From assembly GCA_949825045.1 (NCBI GenBank), contig OX463813.1, positions 24,782,001-24,846,000 of the forward strand: 64,000 nt of DNA, given 5' to 3'. Every line of letters begins with the position of its first letter. The first letter of the stretch is position 1. A model generated the notes under the pieces. That model saw only the letters and a program-made list of their open reading frames with translations, made no database searches and had not been told where the DNA came from. This DNA comes from Argyresthia goedartella (lineage: Eukaryota > Arthropoda > Insecta > Lepidoptera > Argyresthiidae). Made by a program: the position numbers and the translations under genes. Shown here piece by piece: positions 1 through 10,109 of the stretch.

Positions 1-1335
1 AACAATATGACCTAACCTCTGGCCCTAGAATTAAGTCCATCGCCCTCGAAAATGAACCCACACTGGTTTTCAACCCCTGAGGCAAAACGTTGTAAACATA
101 ACTTCTGCCTTGATATACAAAACTCGTGTATCGTTTAGATTCGTCTGATAATGGTATAGAAAAATACGCATCTTTGATATCAATAACTCCTATGTAATTT
201 ATCCGGCGCCCGGATTGCAATATCTCACTCATTAAAGGTGTGGTTTCAACCTCCCCGACCATTCCCATGTTCAATTGTCGTGCATCTAGAAGAATACGGA
301 CCTCTCCTGATTTCTTTAATGTACAAGTCAATGGACTGCTGAAATCCGTAGATTGCCTGCTAATAATACCTATCAATTCCATTTCTCCCAAACGTTTTGT
401 TACTTTATCGCGATATGCGAACGGTATGGGATAGCTTCGTTTTACGAAAGGCGTTTCATCTCTCATTTTTATCTCATGTATATATTTATTTGTCCGACCT
501 ACTCTATCGCTAAACAACTCTGCATGTTTATTTAACAACGGCAATAACCTTGTTTTGTGTTCAACAGGTATTGATGAATTATTCACATATTCCTCTATCA
601 TATTTCTACAGGTATCTTGGTTCTGTACTTCCATTGTACAACAGCAAGATTCCGGATTAGGACCAGTACCTAATGGTATTTCACACATCCGCCCGGCGCT
701 TCGTATAATTAACCTCTTATTACCCTCACACATTAAACTCGCTCGCGTCTGTTGTATAAAATCAAACCCCAAAATTAAATCTTTAGGCACCCTTGTTAAT
801 ACTAGCATTGGAGTATCGATAACGCATTCACCTATTGTTAATGGTAACGTTACTAATTTATCAACCTTTTCCTTACTGACTCCAAACGCACCTGTGATTC
901 TCAAACTTGGAATCGGTATTTCCGTCGGTTTTCCCAATTGACTGCATACTTCTTCGTATACTCTCCGACTTATTACACTGATTTCGCTCCCCGAATCAAT
1001 CAAACTCCTTACAACAATATTCCCAATACGCACATCTATCTCAGGTAATGTCAAAGTACTACATAACTCGCGCCCACACTCAGTTGAATCGTCGTCTCTG
1101 AATATCGTATGTAAACGTCTGTCATTTCGATCTCTATAATTCGATCTAGATTTTTCATCTAAACACACGGCATATCCGTGCGCTTTATGCGCTAATAATT
1201 GAATAAATTCATTCACACCCACGTTCGAATCCAAATTACACAAATCATACAGTCTATGCTTTTTTTCAATTTGATCGGCTGTCCACCCGAACCGTAATAA
1301 ATATCTGAGCGCGAACGACCCGCGCGAGTCCCCTA
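1..1335 (-). CDS. pol: Ty3/gypsy-type retrotransposon pol: protease and start of reverse transcriptase (partial)
   Basis: Read on the minus strand, one frame stays open from the gag stop region to the window edge. It is entered by a -1 shift at 1336-1342. A retropepsin active site D-S-G (989-997, context LIDSGSEISVISRR) is followed by a retropepsin-like ILGFDF segment. The reverse-transcriptase N-terminus follows: a VRILLDARQLN stretch, a VIDIKDAYFSIPL stretch carrying the first catalytic Asp, and LPQGLKTSVGSFSRAMD near the edge. The YxDD box, RNase H and integrase lie outside the window. The LKTSVGSFSRAMD motif resembles Osvaldo/Ulysses-type Ty3/gypsy elements, but that clade call is from memory. 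I saw no stop or frameshift in this part, so the copy could be recent. Confidence 0.85.
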
Positions 1336-2388
1336 GTTTTTTGAATTCTGACTTATCGCATTATTCCTGTCACTTGAACTTTGCCCTGCCTCTGTATCTC
1401 CTGAACTATCATTGCCCCTCTGAAACTTTATTGCCTTGAAGCTAGGCTGAGGCTGTCTGCCTCTACTGCGAAAACAACCGCGACCACGCGTCCCAAATTC
1501 GTTTCGCCCCTTCGTTACCGCGTTATAATTATTCCTACGACTCATCGCGTTATAACGTAACGTATTTACCCGCATAGCTCGATATTGCCCACGCATATAG
1601 CTATCCCGCCTCACGTTATTCGTATTCATAGGTTCCGAACCATGTATCGCGCTTAATCCCCCATCGACATTCCGTTCTAAATGCCGAAGGAATTCGACCG
1701 CATCCCGTATGGTCATAGTCTCCTTTCTAGCAAAAAACGCTACCTGAATATCACGCGGCAACTGTCTGAAAATCGTGTTGATTTTCTCCGTATCAGTAAA
1801 CGGTATCGTAAGCTCATATATGCTATTCAATTGAGAGGCAAAGAATTCTTCCATACTTTGTCCTTTCTTAGAATCAAACTTCGCAGTTAGGAATCTTTGC
1901 TTAATTAATTCCTGTTCATTATCACCCCAGAATACCTCTCTGAAATCTTTTTCAAAATCCGAATAGGTTCGCCATGAGTCTCTGTATATGCTCATTCGAA
2001 CTTTTGCAATTCCTACCAAACTATCCGTTGCCCATATCAAAGCCCTAGAACTATCTCCCGAGACGTTAATATAAGCCTTTAAATCTCTTAAGAAAATCAT
2101 CGGATTTTCCGAATTCCGCCCATCGAATGTCGGCAACTTCTGTGTCATTTTCACAATGCATGATTGACGTTTTTCTACCGATTGTTCAAACGTCTCTAGT
2201 TCCTGTCTGTCAGTCTGTCTGTCCGAAGTCCTACTAGCATTGCTCGCGCTGGAACCCCTTTCCAAACTGTCTAATCTTTTCACTATTTCAGATAACAATT
2301 GCGTCACCTGCCCTGACGCCATTTCACTTGTGTGTGAAAGTGAATTTTGTGCTACCCGACTATCGTTTTTCCTAGGCCGGCCGGCCAT
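1333..2388 (-). CDS. gag: Retrotransposon gag polyprotein
   Basis: A 351-residue ORF directly upstream of pol in the same element. Residues about 40-75 are polar and low-complexity. A conserved gag core follows, starting at KLPTFDGRNSENPMIFLRDLK and including TYSDFEKDFREVFWG and SMEEFFASQLN, typical of Ty3/gypsy gag. The C-terminal third is Arg/Gly/Asn-rich (RGRGCFRSRGRQPQ) and probably binds RNA. No CCHC zinc knuckle is visible, so nucleic-acid binding may rely on the basic tail. The ORF is intact with an ATG start. It ends with TAG directly after a slippery heptamer, which explains how pol is made. Confidence 0.85.
   Translation of the reverse strand: MAGRPRKNDSRVAQNSLSHTSEMASGQVTQLLSEIVKRLDSLERGSSASNASRTSDRQTDRQELETFEQSVEKRQSCIVKMTQKLPTFDGRNSENPMIFLRDLKAYINVSGDSSRALIWATDSLVGIAKVRMSIYRDSWRTYSDFEKDFREVFWGDNEQELIKQRFLTAKFDSKKGQSMEEFFASQLNSIYELTIPFTDTEKINTIFRQLPRDIQVAFFARKETMTIRDAVEFLRHLERNVDGGLSAIHGSEPMNTNNVRRDSYMRGQYRAMRVNTLRYNAMSRRNNYNAVTKGRNEFGTRGRGCFRSRGRQPQPSFKAIKFQRGNDSSGDTEAGQSSSDRNNAISQNSKN
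1336..1342 (-). promoter_or_regulatory. Programmed -1 ribosomal frameshift site (A AAA AAC)
   Basis: On the minus strand the last gag codons read TCA AAA AAC TAG. The heptamer A-AAA-AAC lies in the gag zero frame and touches the stop codon. Slipping back one base gives AAA AAA CTA GGG, which opens directly into the pol frame. This is the canonical X-XXY-YYZ signal used by retroviruses and many retroelements. I did not fold the downstream RNA for a stimulatory structure. Confidence 0.8.
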
Positions 2389-2581
2389 TATTCCTATTAA
2401 ACCGCCGTAGCTCGTACAAAGAATTGTGAAAACAATGCCCCTTTTTTTTGCTTATTTCTTATTTACAAAACTGAACTGTTTAAAATCGTTTCTACGTTGT
2501 GTTATTTTTAAAAGTAACGCGTTAGACCTTGATTCTTTTAGAATATCTAGGAATATCTAGGTATCAGACTATCTAGGATAT

Positions 2582-2599
2582 CCTTCCGTCTCGGCACCA
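2582..2599 (-). other. Candidate tRNA primer-binding site
   Basis: The minus strand reads TGGTGCCGAGACGGAAGG, starting with the TGG that pairs to a tRNA CCA end. It lies between the presumed LTR end (about 2606) and gag (ATG at 2388). Six bases (2600-2605) separate it from the LTR end CTACA. I could not assign the tRNA. Confidence 0.55.
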
Positions 2600-2605
2600 A
2601 AAATC

Positions 2606-4430
2606 TGTAGCGGGCCCAGGGCAAAGGTCGCAGCAACCGCTAACAGTAGCTATGATCATCTATTCTTTCTATCCCAAAATGAGAGGACCCGATTCGGCTG
2701 TAAATTTTGTAAGTAAGAATGATAAGTCTGAATTTCTCGTTCGTTGAGAAATTCGTTAGGCGTACAATAGTCGAACGAAGTTTGGATCAGAAATTACAGT
2801 TTCTAGTTAGACAGAGAAAGCATATATGTCCGCGAGCCGGTAATTCGCATCAGTCAGCGGTGTTTTGCGCCAAAACGATCGTTGTTATATTTTATGTGAT
2901 GGCACCATCTGGTTTTTGTATATATGAGCGCTTTGGAACATCTTTTGTTTTAGTTTTAGTTTTAGTTTTAGTGATCGATCACAGTTATAGTATAGATATC
3001 CGTCGTAGTTTTACGACGTGAGTACTCAATTATATTTCATGTGCTCGCTAGTAGCGGCTTGTGGTGGTTCCAATTATATATTTGATTCACGGCAATAACG
3101 ATCCGAAAAGACCGGTTTACACAATTGCGATTTGAGTTCCGAAATGGGTTCTGAACTAGCGGTTACCTCAAAAGGTCCGTAACGTTTTGAAACCTTCAAC
3201 TCTGCGCAATTTGAGCTGGATGTTATCGAAACGCAAGCATTATTGTTTTAGGATATCTAACCCACACCATAGCGAAGTGCATAATTCGATAAATACCGAA
3301 CTATGAATTCCACTAGCCGCAGCACGTCCTGGGCTGAGCCAAATCATATATACCGACTCAACTTACACATTAGATATCCAGCGAAATTTACATTTAATTT
3401 AAAAATGCAACTTGAATCCAATCTGACCCAAGGCAATGCAAAACACCTACCCGGACCTAAACAATGAACTTTAGACTGTAAATTGATCTCTTCGCGCGTC
3501 CCCGACAACACTCAAATGTTAAAATATCAACAGTACATGTTAACTGTGTTGACACCGGTTTAACTTTGTTCTGAATTTGTTATTTCCATCCGCGGAACCT
3601 CATCGATCAAACAGTCTCCCTATGCCCTAACAACCTAGGTTTAGCCGCAACTAAACTCCTGTCTAGCCTAGTCTAAAAACCTAGTGTTATACCACGTCCA
3701 TTATCGACACCACTCGAAAATGGTTGAGTTTGATTTGAATGTGCTTGAATGTTTAACGACTGTGTGTGTGGGAATTTCAAAGCTCGCTACTCGAAAGGAA
3801 ATGAGGAGAGGATTAGCCCGCGAATATCCTAAGAGCCAATCCAGGAACCCTATGGTGAAGGAAAAAGGAATTTAGGGTCGCTCCAAGCCCAGACTCAGAC
3901 TCAGATACATTGACTTAAAAGTTCTTTCCTAACGACCCAAGGATAGTTTTGGAATTAGGGGTAGGTTGATATAAAGGTAGGAACCGAGGTATATCTCGGC
4001 GCTTCAGACACTCACGAAAACCCACTGAAACTTCGCAGTCACAAATTCGTATAGTTCTGACGCGTAACACGGCAGACAAAAACTGTTTAGAACTCGTGAA
4101 GACGACTGTCACAGAGGCTAGACGCAGAGACTGAATGCTCTCCCTTCCCCCACAATTGTATTTATACGCCCCACATGCGTCCTTTGCGAAAACGCTCTGC
4201 CCAAGCGAAGCTTCTTATCACCAACTACACAGGGTCTAATTTCAACCATGCCATGCAGATCCGCCGTTCTACAAATTGTGTGTACGCATATTCACTATGA
4301 TCAACCGTAGGTGATCACTCAAATCATTTGGTACTGCCGATACACAGAATCTGTTGATCGCTGACCAATAAAAGCTTGTTGCGATTAATTAAGCATTACC
4401 CGACCGCGTAGCTGCGCGTAGCAAAAGACC
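2606..4430 (-). repeat. 5' LTR of the gypsy-type element (outer boundary uncertain)
   Basis: On the minus strand the sequence before the primer site ends ...CCGCTACA, a normal LTR end. Only one LTR is in the window, so the far boundary cannot be fixed by comparison; 4430 is a guess based on the promoter at 4129-4166. A simple repeat of four TTTTAG units lies at 2948-2971. If the promoter is right, R plus U5 is about 1.5 kb, which is long. Confidence 0.45.
4129..4166 (-). promoter_or_regulatory. Candidate LTR core promoter: TATA box plus arthropod initiator
   Basis: On the minus strand TATAAATA (4159-4166) is followed about 30 bases later by TCAGTC (4129-4134), matching the arthropod initiator TCAGT. 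The spacing is close to the usual TATA-to-start distance. It faces gag and pol, as a U3 promoter should. The inference rests on these two motifs only. Confidence 0.4.
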
Positions 4431-5761
4431 ACTAGAATGATATTCAATCCAGAGGTGTCAGACCCTCCATATCATACCTCAATCGCAATTGTATATTTGC
4501 AATCAACATAATAGCTTTCTCCGTTCCATAATAACCTTTCATTATTTAGTTATTCATAATTTTATTCAACGCGCAGCCAAATCGGCTCTGATTTCTACAC
4601 ATCTCGCAGGAATGCGACAAAAAAAACTTGGCCTGAAAACTTCCACGAATCAACCCACGCATCGGCTCTGTTTTTTTTCTAACTTTGCCAGTAAGCTACA
4701 CAAAACCCCCAAACGTTATCTGAACCGATTCTCGTATTCAAAACAGCGCGACGTTGGGCTAGCCTCTATCACGCAGAATGAAGTATCTAATGTACCGACT
4801 CTCGTGTACCATTACAATATTACAGAAAAGTATGATATGTATACCTAAAGTGAACTGCCATTGTCACGTCATTGTCAGCGAGTCGTCATTTTGTTAGAAA
4901 ATCAAGGCTCTGGTTTATTGGGATATTCTGTTACTTCGGCTTATTGAAACTCAGATTTCCACTGTACTATTTTCATTTCGAATTGAGATTGAAATAGCTG
5001 TAATTGATCCTTTGATTTCTATTGTAACATTGAATATTGATTGCAAAATATCTGCCTAGGCTAGGACTGTAGCCAATTCATTAGTCTCACTGGCTGCCCG
5101 TCGTGGCGCAGTTTCGCACATAAACGCGTTTCAAGGAAATAGGGCGTTTGAAATGTTAGAGGAAAATACTGGATTTTTGCACCAATAAAAGTAGTGAAAG
5201 AAGGTAGTTGTACTATTTTAAATTTCTCAGTGAAAATTAGCTCTGTTTACTTTCACGCCTTTTTTAATTCTTTAAGCTTAGCACACATATCACACTTCAC
5301 ACGCAAACTGTGTGTTACTCCATATGGCGGTCAGGTTGGCCAACCGAACGCATTGTAAATCTAGGTTTTACTTTTAGTAACTAGACAAGACCTTTTGCTT
5401 GTGCAATTTAAAAAAACTAAAACTATGCGTAATGGAATTCCATACGTTTTCGCTTTGTGTTAGATATGTAGGTATGATAAAAATGCAGCGTTGTTAGTTG
5501 TTTCCCATACAAAACGGAAAAACGGAACTTTCGAAACTAAAGTGTTCCCGCGTCCAGAGACGAGTCTGTAGTCCGTCTAATTTCGGCTAAAACAACAACA
5601 AACAAAGATGGCAGTGCCCTCAATTATTTTCTGCTCTTGTATGTACTATCAAAAAAAAAAAATGATCAATTTCAAAACAATAATCACAGCACTAGCGGTT
5701 ACCTTAATCTTAGTGATTATTAATTTCACCGGTTTACACTGACTTTCTGAAAGGTCCACAA
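4431..5761. other. No recognisable gene or repeat
   Basis: AT-rich sequence with short ORFs only (longest 119 codons at 4489-4848, low complexity). I recognise no domain and see no family shared with the rest of the window. It may include the distal LTR part or the flank of the element. Confidence 0.4.
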
Positions 5762-5802
5762 AACGTTAACGGGCGTTACGTGACGTAACGCCCGTTAACG
5801 TT
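5762..5802. repeat. Perfect 41-bp palindrome
   Basis: Arms 5762-5781 (AACGTTAACGGGCGTTACGT) and 5783-5802 are exact reverse complements around a single central G. No similarity to a family in this window was seen. Confidence 0.9.
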
Positions 5803-5857
5803 GAACGTCTCATGAACATTATATATTCAGAAATAAGAGTCATGTTTTTTCAAATAT

Positions 5858-6228
5858 AAACCGGCAAAATGCGAGTTGGACACGCGCACCAAGGGTTCTG
5901 CATAAATCACATTTTTTGTGAAGGAACTCATATTTACCGATTCCAGATTTTTTCCTTTGCTTGTACTATAATAACCTTCTTCGTGCCTAATGTCAATTAA
6001 TTTCAGCCATATTGTGACATATATGGGGCGGTATCTTTTGATTACGTTGAACTATAAGTTAGATTTTCTCACAATTTTAACAAACCGCAGACCTGAGTAT
6101 TTGATTTTAATTTCAAATTGATATTTTTACGCGTTCTTAAGAAAAAAGGTCCTGGCAAACAAACAGACCGACGGACATTAAAGTGAAGGCTTCTTTTTTT
6201 CTTTTTAAGGTACGGAACCCTTAAAAAT
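5858..6228 (+). repeat. Family K element, near full length
   Basis: It starts with an AACCGGCMAAATGCGAGT-like head and an AGGGTTCTGCAT version of the left terminal motif. It ends in GGTACGGAACCCTT. Internal features shared with the copies near 46.6-47.3 kb are a block centred on GATTTTTTCCTTT, a GCGTTCTTAAGAAAAAA-like segment and runs of CAGACCGACGGAC. I know this as a very common non-coding lepidopteran interspersed repeat. Confidence 0.7.
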
Positions 6229-6251
6229 AAAAAAAATATGGGACTGACATA

Positions 6252-6375
6252 CTTTTCCTTATCGCACACAAATAATTCAAATGACAAAGTATACATTAAA
6301 ATAGTGTACAAAGGCCAGGTTATCTCTAGTGAGAGATCTCTTCCAGCAAAGCAAGTCAGCATGAGAAAGGTTGAT
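6252..6375 (+). repeat. Family M repeat, copy 1
   Basis: Contains TACATTAAAATAGTGTACAA and GAGATCTCTTCCAGCAAA, both also found at 56790-56912 in the same orientation. It is non-coding, with unknown ends. Confidence 0.6.
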
Positions 6376-7759
6376 CGCTGAGCACGAGCTGAGCTGAGCT
6401 GTTGCGTGGCGTATTGTAATGAGAGAAGGGTAAAGGTGCAAGCTCATAGCCAACTGCACCTGCAGGCGACGTGTCGGTTGCCTAGCGAGTGAAAGAGATA
6501 GCAAGCGTAGTCAGTACCTACCGCTGTCTCGTTCCCTCGCCAAGGTGAAAATTTCTGATACAACCTGTATGTCTGTCTTAAATTATTAGTATCGTTTCTG
6601 TAATCCTTAGATGACCAAAGATAAAGCATCATCAAGTATAACAAATAGTCTCATCAAAGTAAAAAAAAAAAACTTTGAAAATCATTAAATTCCGATTTCC
6701 GTTCGAGTATGTCCTTGTACAAAAAAGGGTAATAATAAAATTGTTATAACCTCCAAAACGAGGATCTATAAAAGCTTCTCTTATATCTTTTTTTGGTCTT
6801 AATTTAAACGTTTTAGATTCTTATGGGCGCATCTCCATTGCCCTTATAGAAACTTACTTATTGTTCTTGTATGGGGTTTTTTATGGGCGGATTATACAGT
6901 ATGCGTAGCCACAATACAGGGTGTGAAAGAACAGGAGCATTACATGCAATTCTGACATCTAGGTATTTTAAAAAATCTTTTGAAAAATTGACCAAAAATA
7001 ACTCGATTATTTCACACGGGCTGTCTTTTTTATTTTATTTTACTCGGTTTAAAAAAGCATCTTCGTCTGCGTGGACTTTAAAATAGTAATTTATCGAGAA
7101 GTAAATAAATTGTGTTATAGTAGGATATAATCTATTTCGTATTTCAAATATACAAATCCGTTCAACCAATTTTGCATGATTGAATAACAAACATCTCGAC
7201 CTTTTAATTTTTATATACAACTAGGCTAACATGACAGATGGTGGGTTACCGCTTTATGGTAGGAAAAAAATAGTGATGTAGTCATAGTTGGCCAATTAAT
7301 TCGTTATGGTTATTCGAATAACACCCATTGCTATATTAATTATTTATCGATCGATAGATTAATCGACTTACCTACCAATTTTTCTAATTGAAATGTCTTC
7401 AATTGTACTGAATCGATTTTTACTATACTGTGAGTATATAACTTGCTACATTAAAAGTACTAATAAAACCGGTTAAGGGCGGTGACGGTGATTTTTAGGT
7501 TCATCGAAATATTATGTATGTAGTACTGAACTATGTACTCAGGTTAACGAAACTCTTTGCTCATTGAACCGGAAGTGGATAGAAATTGTGTTACTTATTT
7601 ACAGAAATATGTTTTGAAACTTATTATTATTTATTAAAATTCGAATGCGCCATTATTAATCGTTTAATGACAAATAACTAAGCACAAAACTCAATAACCG
7701 CAAATAAACATCTTTTCCGATATGGAAGAGGCCAGCCCAGTCCACCTATAAACAAATAA
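6376..7759. other. No recognisable gene
   Basis: AT-rich sequence with scattered ORFs under 80 codons and no identifiable domain or shared repeat. Confidence 0.4.
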
Positions 7760-8006
7760 AACAAACTGGCCAAAAAAAAATGCCCATACAAATAATCTCT
7801 TGTATGAGTACTACTTTTAATTCTTAAAAACCCGTATGTTTCATTATTTGTTATTATAGCGGCATTACAAATACACCCTCTGTGAAAATTTCAGCTCTCT
7901 TCCTATTTCGGTTGAACCGGTAGAGCCCGGTGACAGATGGACGGACGGACAGTGCAGGCTTAGTTACTCTCCCGTTCGGCACCCTTCGGGTACGGAACCC
8001 TATAAT
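7760..8006 (+). repeat. Family K element, 3' part
   Basis: Carries the family core TTATTATAGCGGCATTACAA, then GTGAAAATTTCAGCTCTCT, then a GGACGGACGGACAG run, ending TTCGGGTACGGAACCCTAT. The left end is missing or diverged. Confidence 0.7.
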
Positions 8007-8299
8007 AGGGTGAATCCAACAGGCATGTTGATTTAGTTGTAAAAAAACCGAGTTTAGTTGCGTTTATAATATTATATCCTTGTAAGATATAATGGCTATC
8101 TCTGTGGGTTTGTACCCAGGGTTGGGACAACAATTACCTGTAGCTCTGTCTCTGTAAGGTTATTTGACTCAGAATTTGATTGCAATTTTGAAATGACAAC
8201 TGTCAAACTAGCGATTTAGTTCGTTCAAAAAGACAGTCGCAATCGTGATCAAAGTGTGCTCTGTAGGCGTCTGCCAGCCTTCAAAATGACAATTTGATT

Positions 8300-9060
8300 G
8301 CGATGCGGATTGATGGCAGAGATAGAGCGTCAGGTCTTTCAAGTTTACAGTGACCTCTGTAGAGTAGCGGTCGAGGCCTTGAGGTTGGACTGAAGATGAA
8401 TCGTTCAAAAACCCAGGCCATGACTAACAGTGTCAAACGCAGGGTCGAGGTAGATGGGCAGGAAATACATTATGTCGATGAGTACATTTACTTGGGCCAG
8501 ATAGCCTCCTTCGAAAACAGGCAGGATAAAGAAATCGATAGACGCATTTCTAACGCCTGGAAGAGCTACTGGTCCATGAAGGAGCTTATGAAGCGTAACC
8601 TTCCGCTGACCCTCTAGCGCAAGCTCATCGACATGTGTATCCTGCCTATCCTAACCTACGGCACTAGTCATGGTCTTTGACCGAACTTCAGAAGTCCAGA
8701 CTCAAGGTTTGCCAGCGAGCAATGGAGCGCAGCATCCTAAGTGTTCGTAGGACGAACCGCATAAGGAACACCACACTGCGCTCCTTAACTGGCATCGCTG
8801 ATATGGGTGCACAGACCGCTAAGCTAAAGTGGAACTGGGCCGGCCACGTAAGTCGCATGCACCCAGTTAGATGGGCGAAAATCGCCACTAACTGGGTGCC
8901 ACAGGACGGATACCGGCGTAGAGGCAGGCCTAAACGGAGATGGCGGGACGACCTCGACAAGTTTTTGCCGGGGTGGCCGGAGGTGGCACAGACCAGGGAA
9001 GTGTGGACGAAAGAGGGGGAGGCCTTTGCCCAGCAGTGGGACACCTTAATGGCTAAATAA
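8300..9060 (+). pseudogene. RTE-clade LINE, 3' end of reverse-transcriptase ORF (broken, 5'-truncated)
   Basis: Translated pieces match the C-terminal third of RTE-type endonuclease/reverse transcriptase proteins: LKMNRSKTQAMTN, EYIYLGQIAS, LKVCQRAMERSIL, LKWNWAGHVSRM, RRGRPKRRWRDDLD, EAFAQQWDTL. Three lesions are visible: a frame jump near 8375, a CAG-to-TAG stop at 8615-8617 within LPLTLxRKLID, and a one-base loss near 8660 in the ILTYG...WSLT region. The natural stop at 9058-9060 is followed by an A-rich tail with AATAAA. This is dead copy debris with no function expected. Confidence 0.85.
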
Positions 9061-9337
9061 AAAAAAATAAAAAAAGTTTTTTAATTTTCTAATCGGAAAC
9101 AACCAGCCTTAAGTACAACCGTTCCAAAACTGTGGGCAAGAGACGTCACCAGTTAATAACACCCCTGTTATTATTAAAAAATATATTAAAAAAAAGACAT
9201 CCATTACCTGAAATATTCAAATCAGTTTCTTAAAGTAGCCTTAAATTTTACAAAATAAAATAAAAAGTATTACTTTTTTTTTAATAATGGCTCATTGATT
9301 TCCGACACAGAAATAAATAGTCATTAATCTACATTTT

Positions 9338-9470
9338 ACGCTAGGCAGGTGTACCTGGCGCGAAGTTGCTTGGCGCCTGAGGGCTCATTGGAGCAAGAGA
9401 GATATATATGCATACATGGGCGAGAGAGAGATAGTGGCATTGCTCAGGCGCCAAGAAACGTTTCGATATC
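9338..9470. mobile_element. Family H MITE, copy 1
   Basis: Inverted arms GGCGCGAAGTTGCTTGGCGCC... and ...GGCGCCAAGAAACG flank a GAGAGAGA-rich centre. They match the H family ends seen at 32064-32160. The arms are diverged. Confidence 0.5.
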
Positions 9471-9734
9471 TGTACAAGCTTGTAGTAAATTAACATTAAT
9501 TAATTCAACTGTAATTAATATGCTTGCCTGATCCTAATTACTTGATCTGCCTGTGATAATTCAATACATTGTCAATTTACCTAAATGCTGCTCTCTGTTG
9601 ATGCAACATGTGTTACCAATTAACTATAGTTTAATTAAATCACCGCGAAAATGAGGAACAATTAGATAATAACTTCACCGATAATCCGTGAACATTTCAT
9701 GAATATTGCATTTCGTTGTCGCTTATACACGACC

Positions 9735-9790
9735 GAACAATTTCATTATAATCTACGGTGTCCCACTGCTGGGCAAAAGTCTCCCGGGTT
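9735..9790 (-). repeat. RTE LINE 3'-end fragment
   Basis: On the minus strand it encodes RETFAQQWDTV, the RTE C-terminal signature seen at 9020-9060. It is a heavily truncated copy. Confidence 0.6.
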
Positions 9791-10109
9791 CGAGCCCGTG
9801 CATACCTTAATGCCTGGAACCTTATGCTATGGTAATAGCGTGCTAAACCAATGAATTTGGCTCTGGACTTGTCTTTTTCCGATGTCATTCTCATCATGCA
9901 CTTATAAAATCTCGAATAATTCAGAATACATCGCAAAAGTTTCGTATGTCCATTTAAAGTAAATTGTCTAATTATATCGTAAGCAATGAAAAATATCTAA
10001 CCGGGTAATTATCGCGCAATGTCACCACTCGATGAAATGGCGGAAATCGAACTCAAAAAAAAAAATAACTCAAAACGTTTCTTCTGTAAATAGGCCACAA
10101 GGGCACTTT

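Noticed and set aside
8688..9044. 118-codon minus ORF
   Set aside because: Antisense shadow of the RTE fragment.
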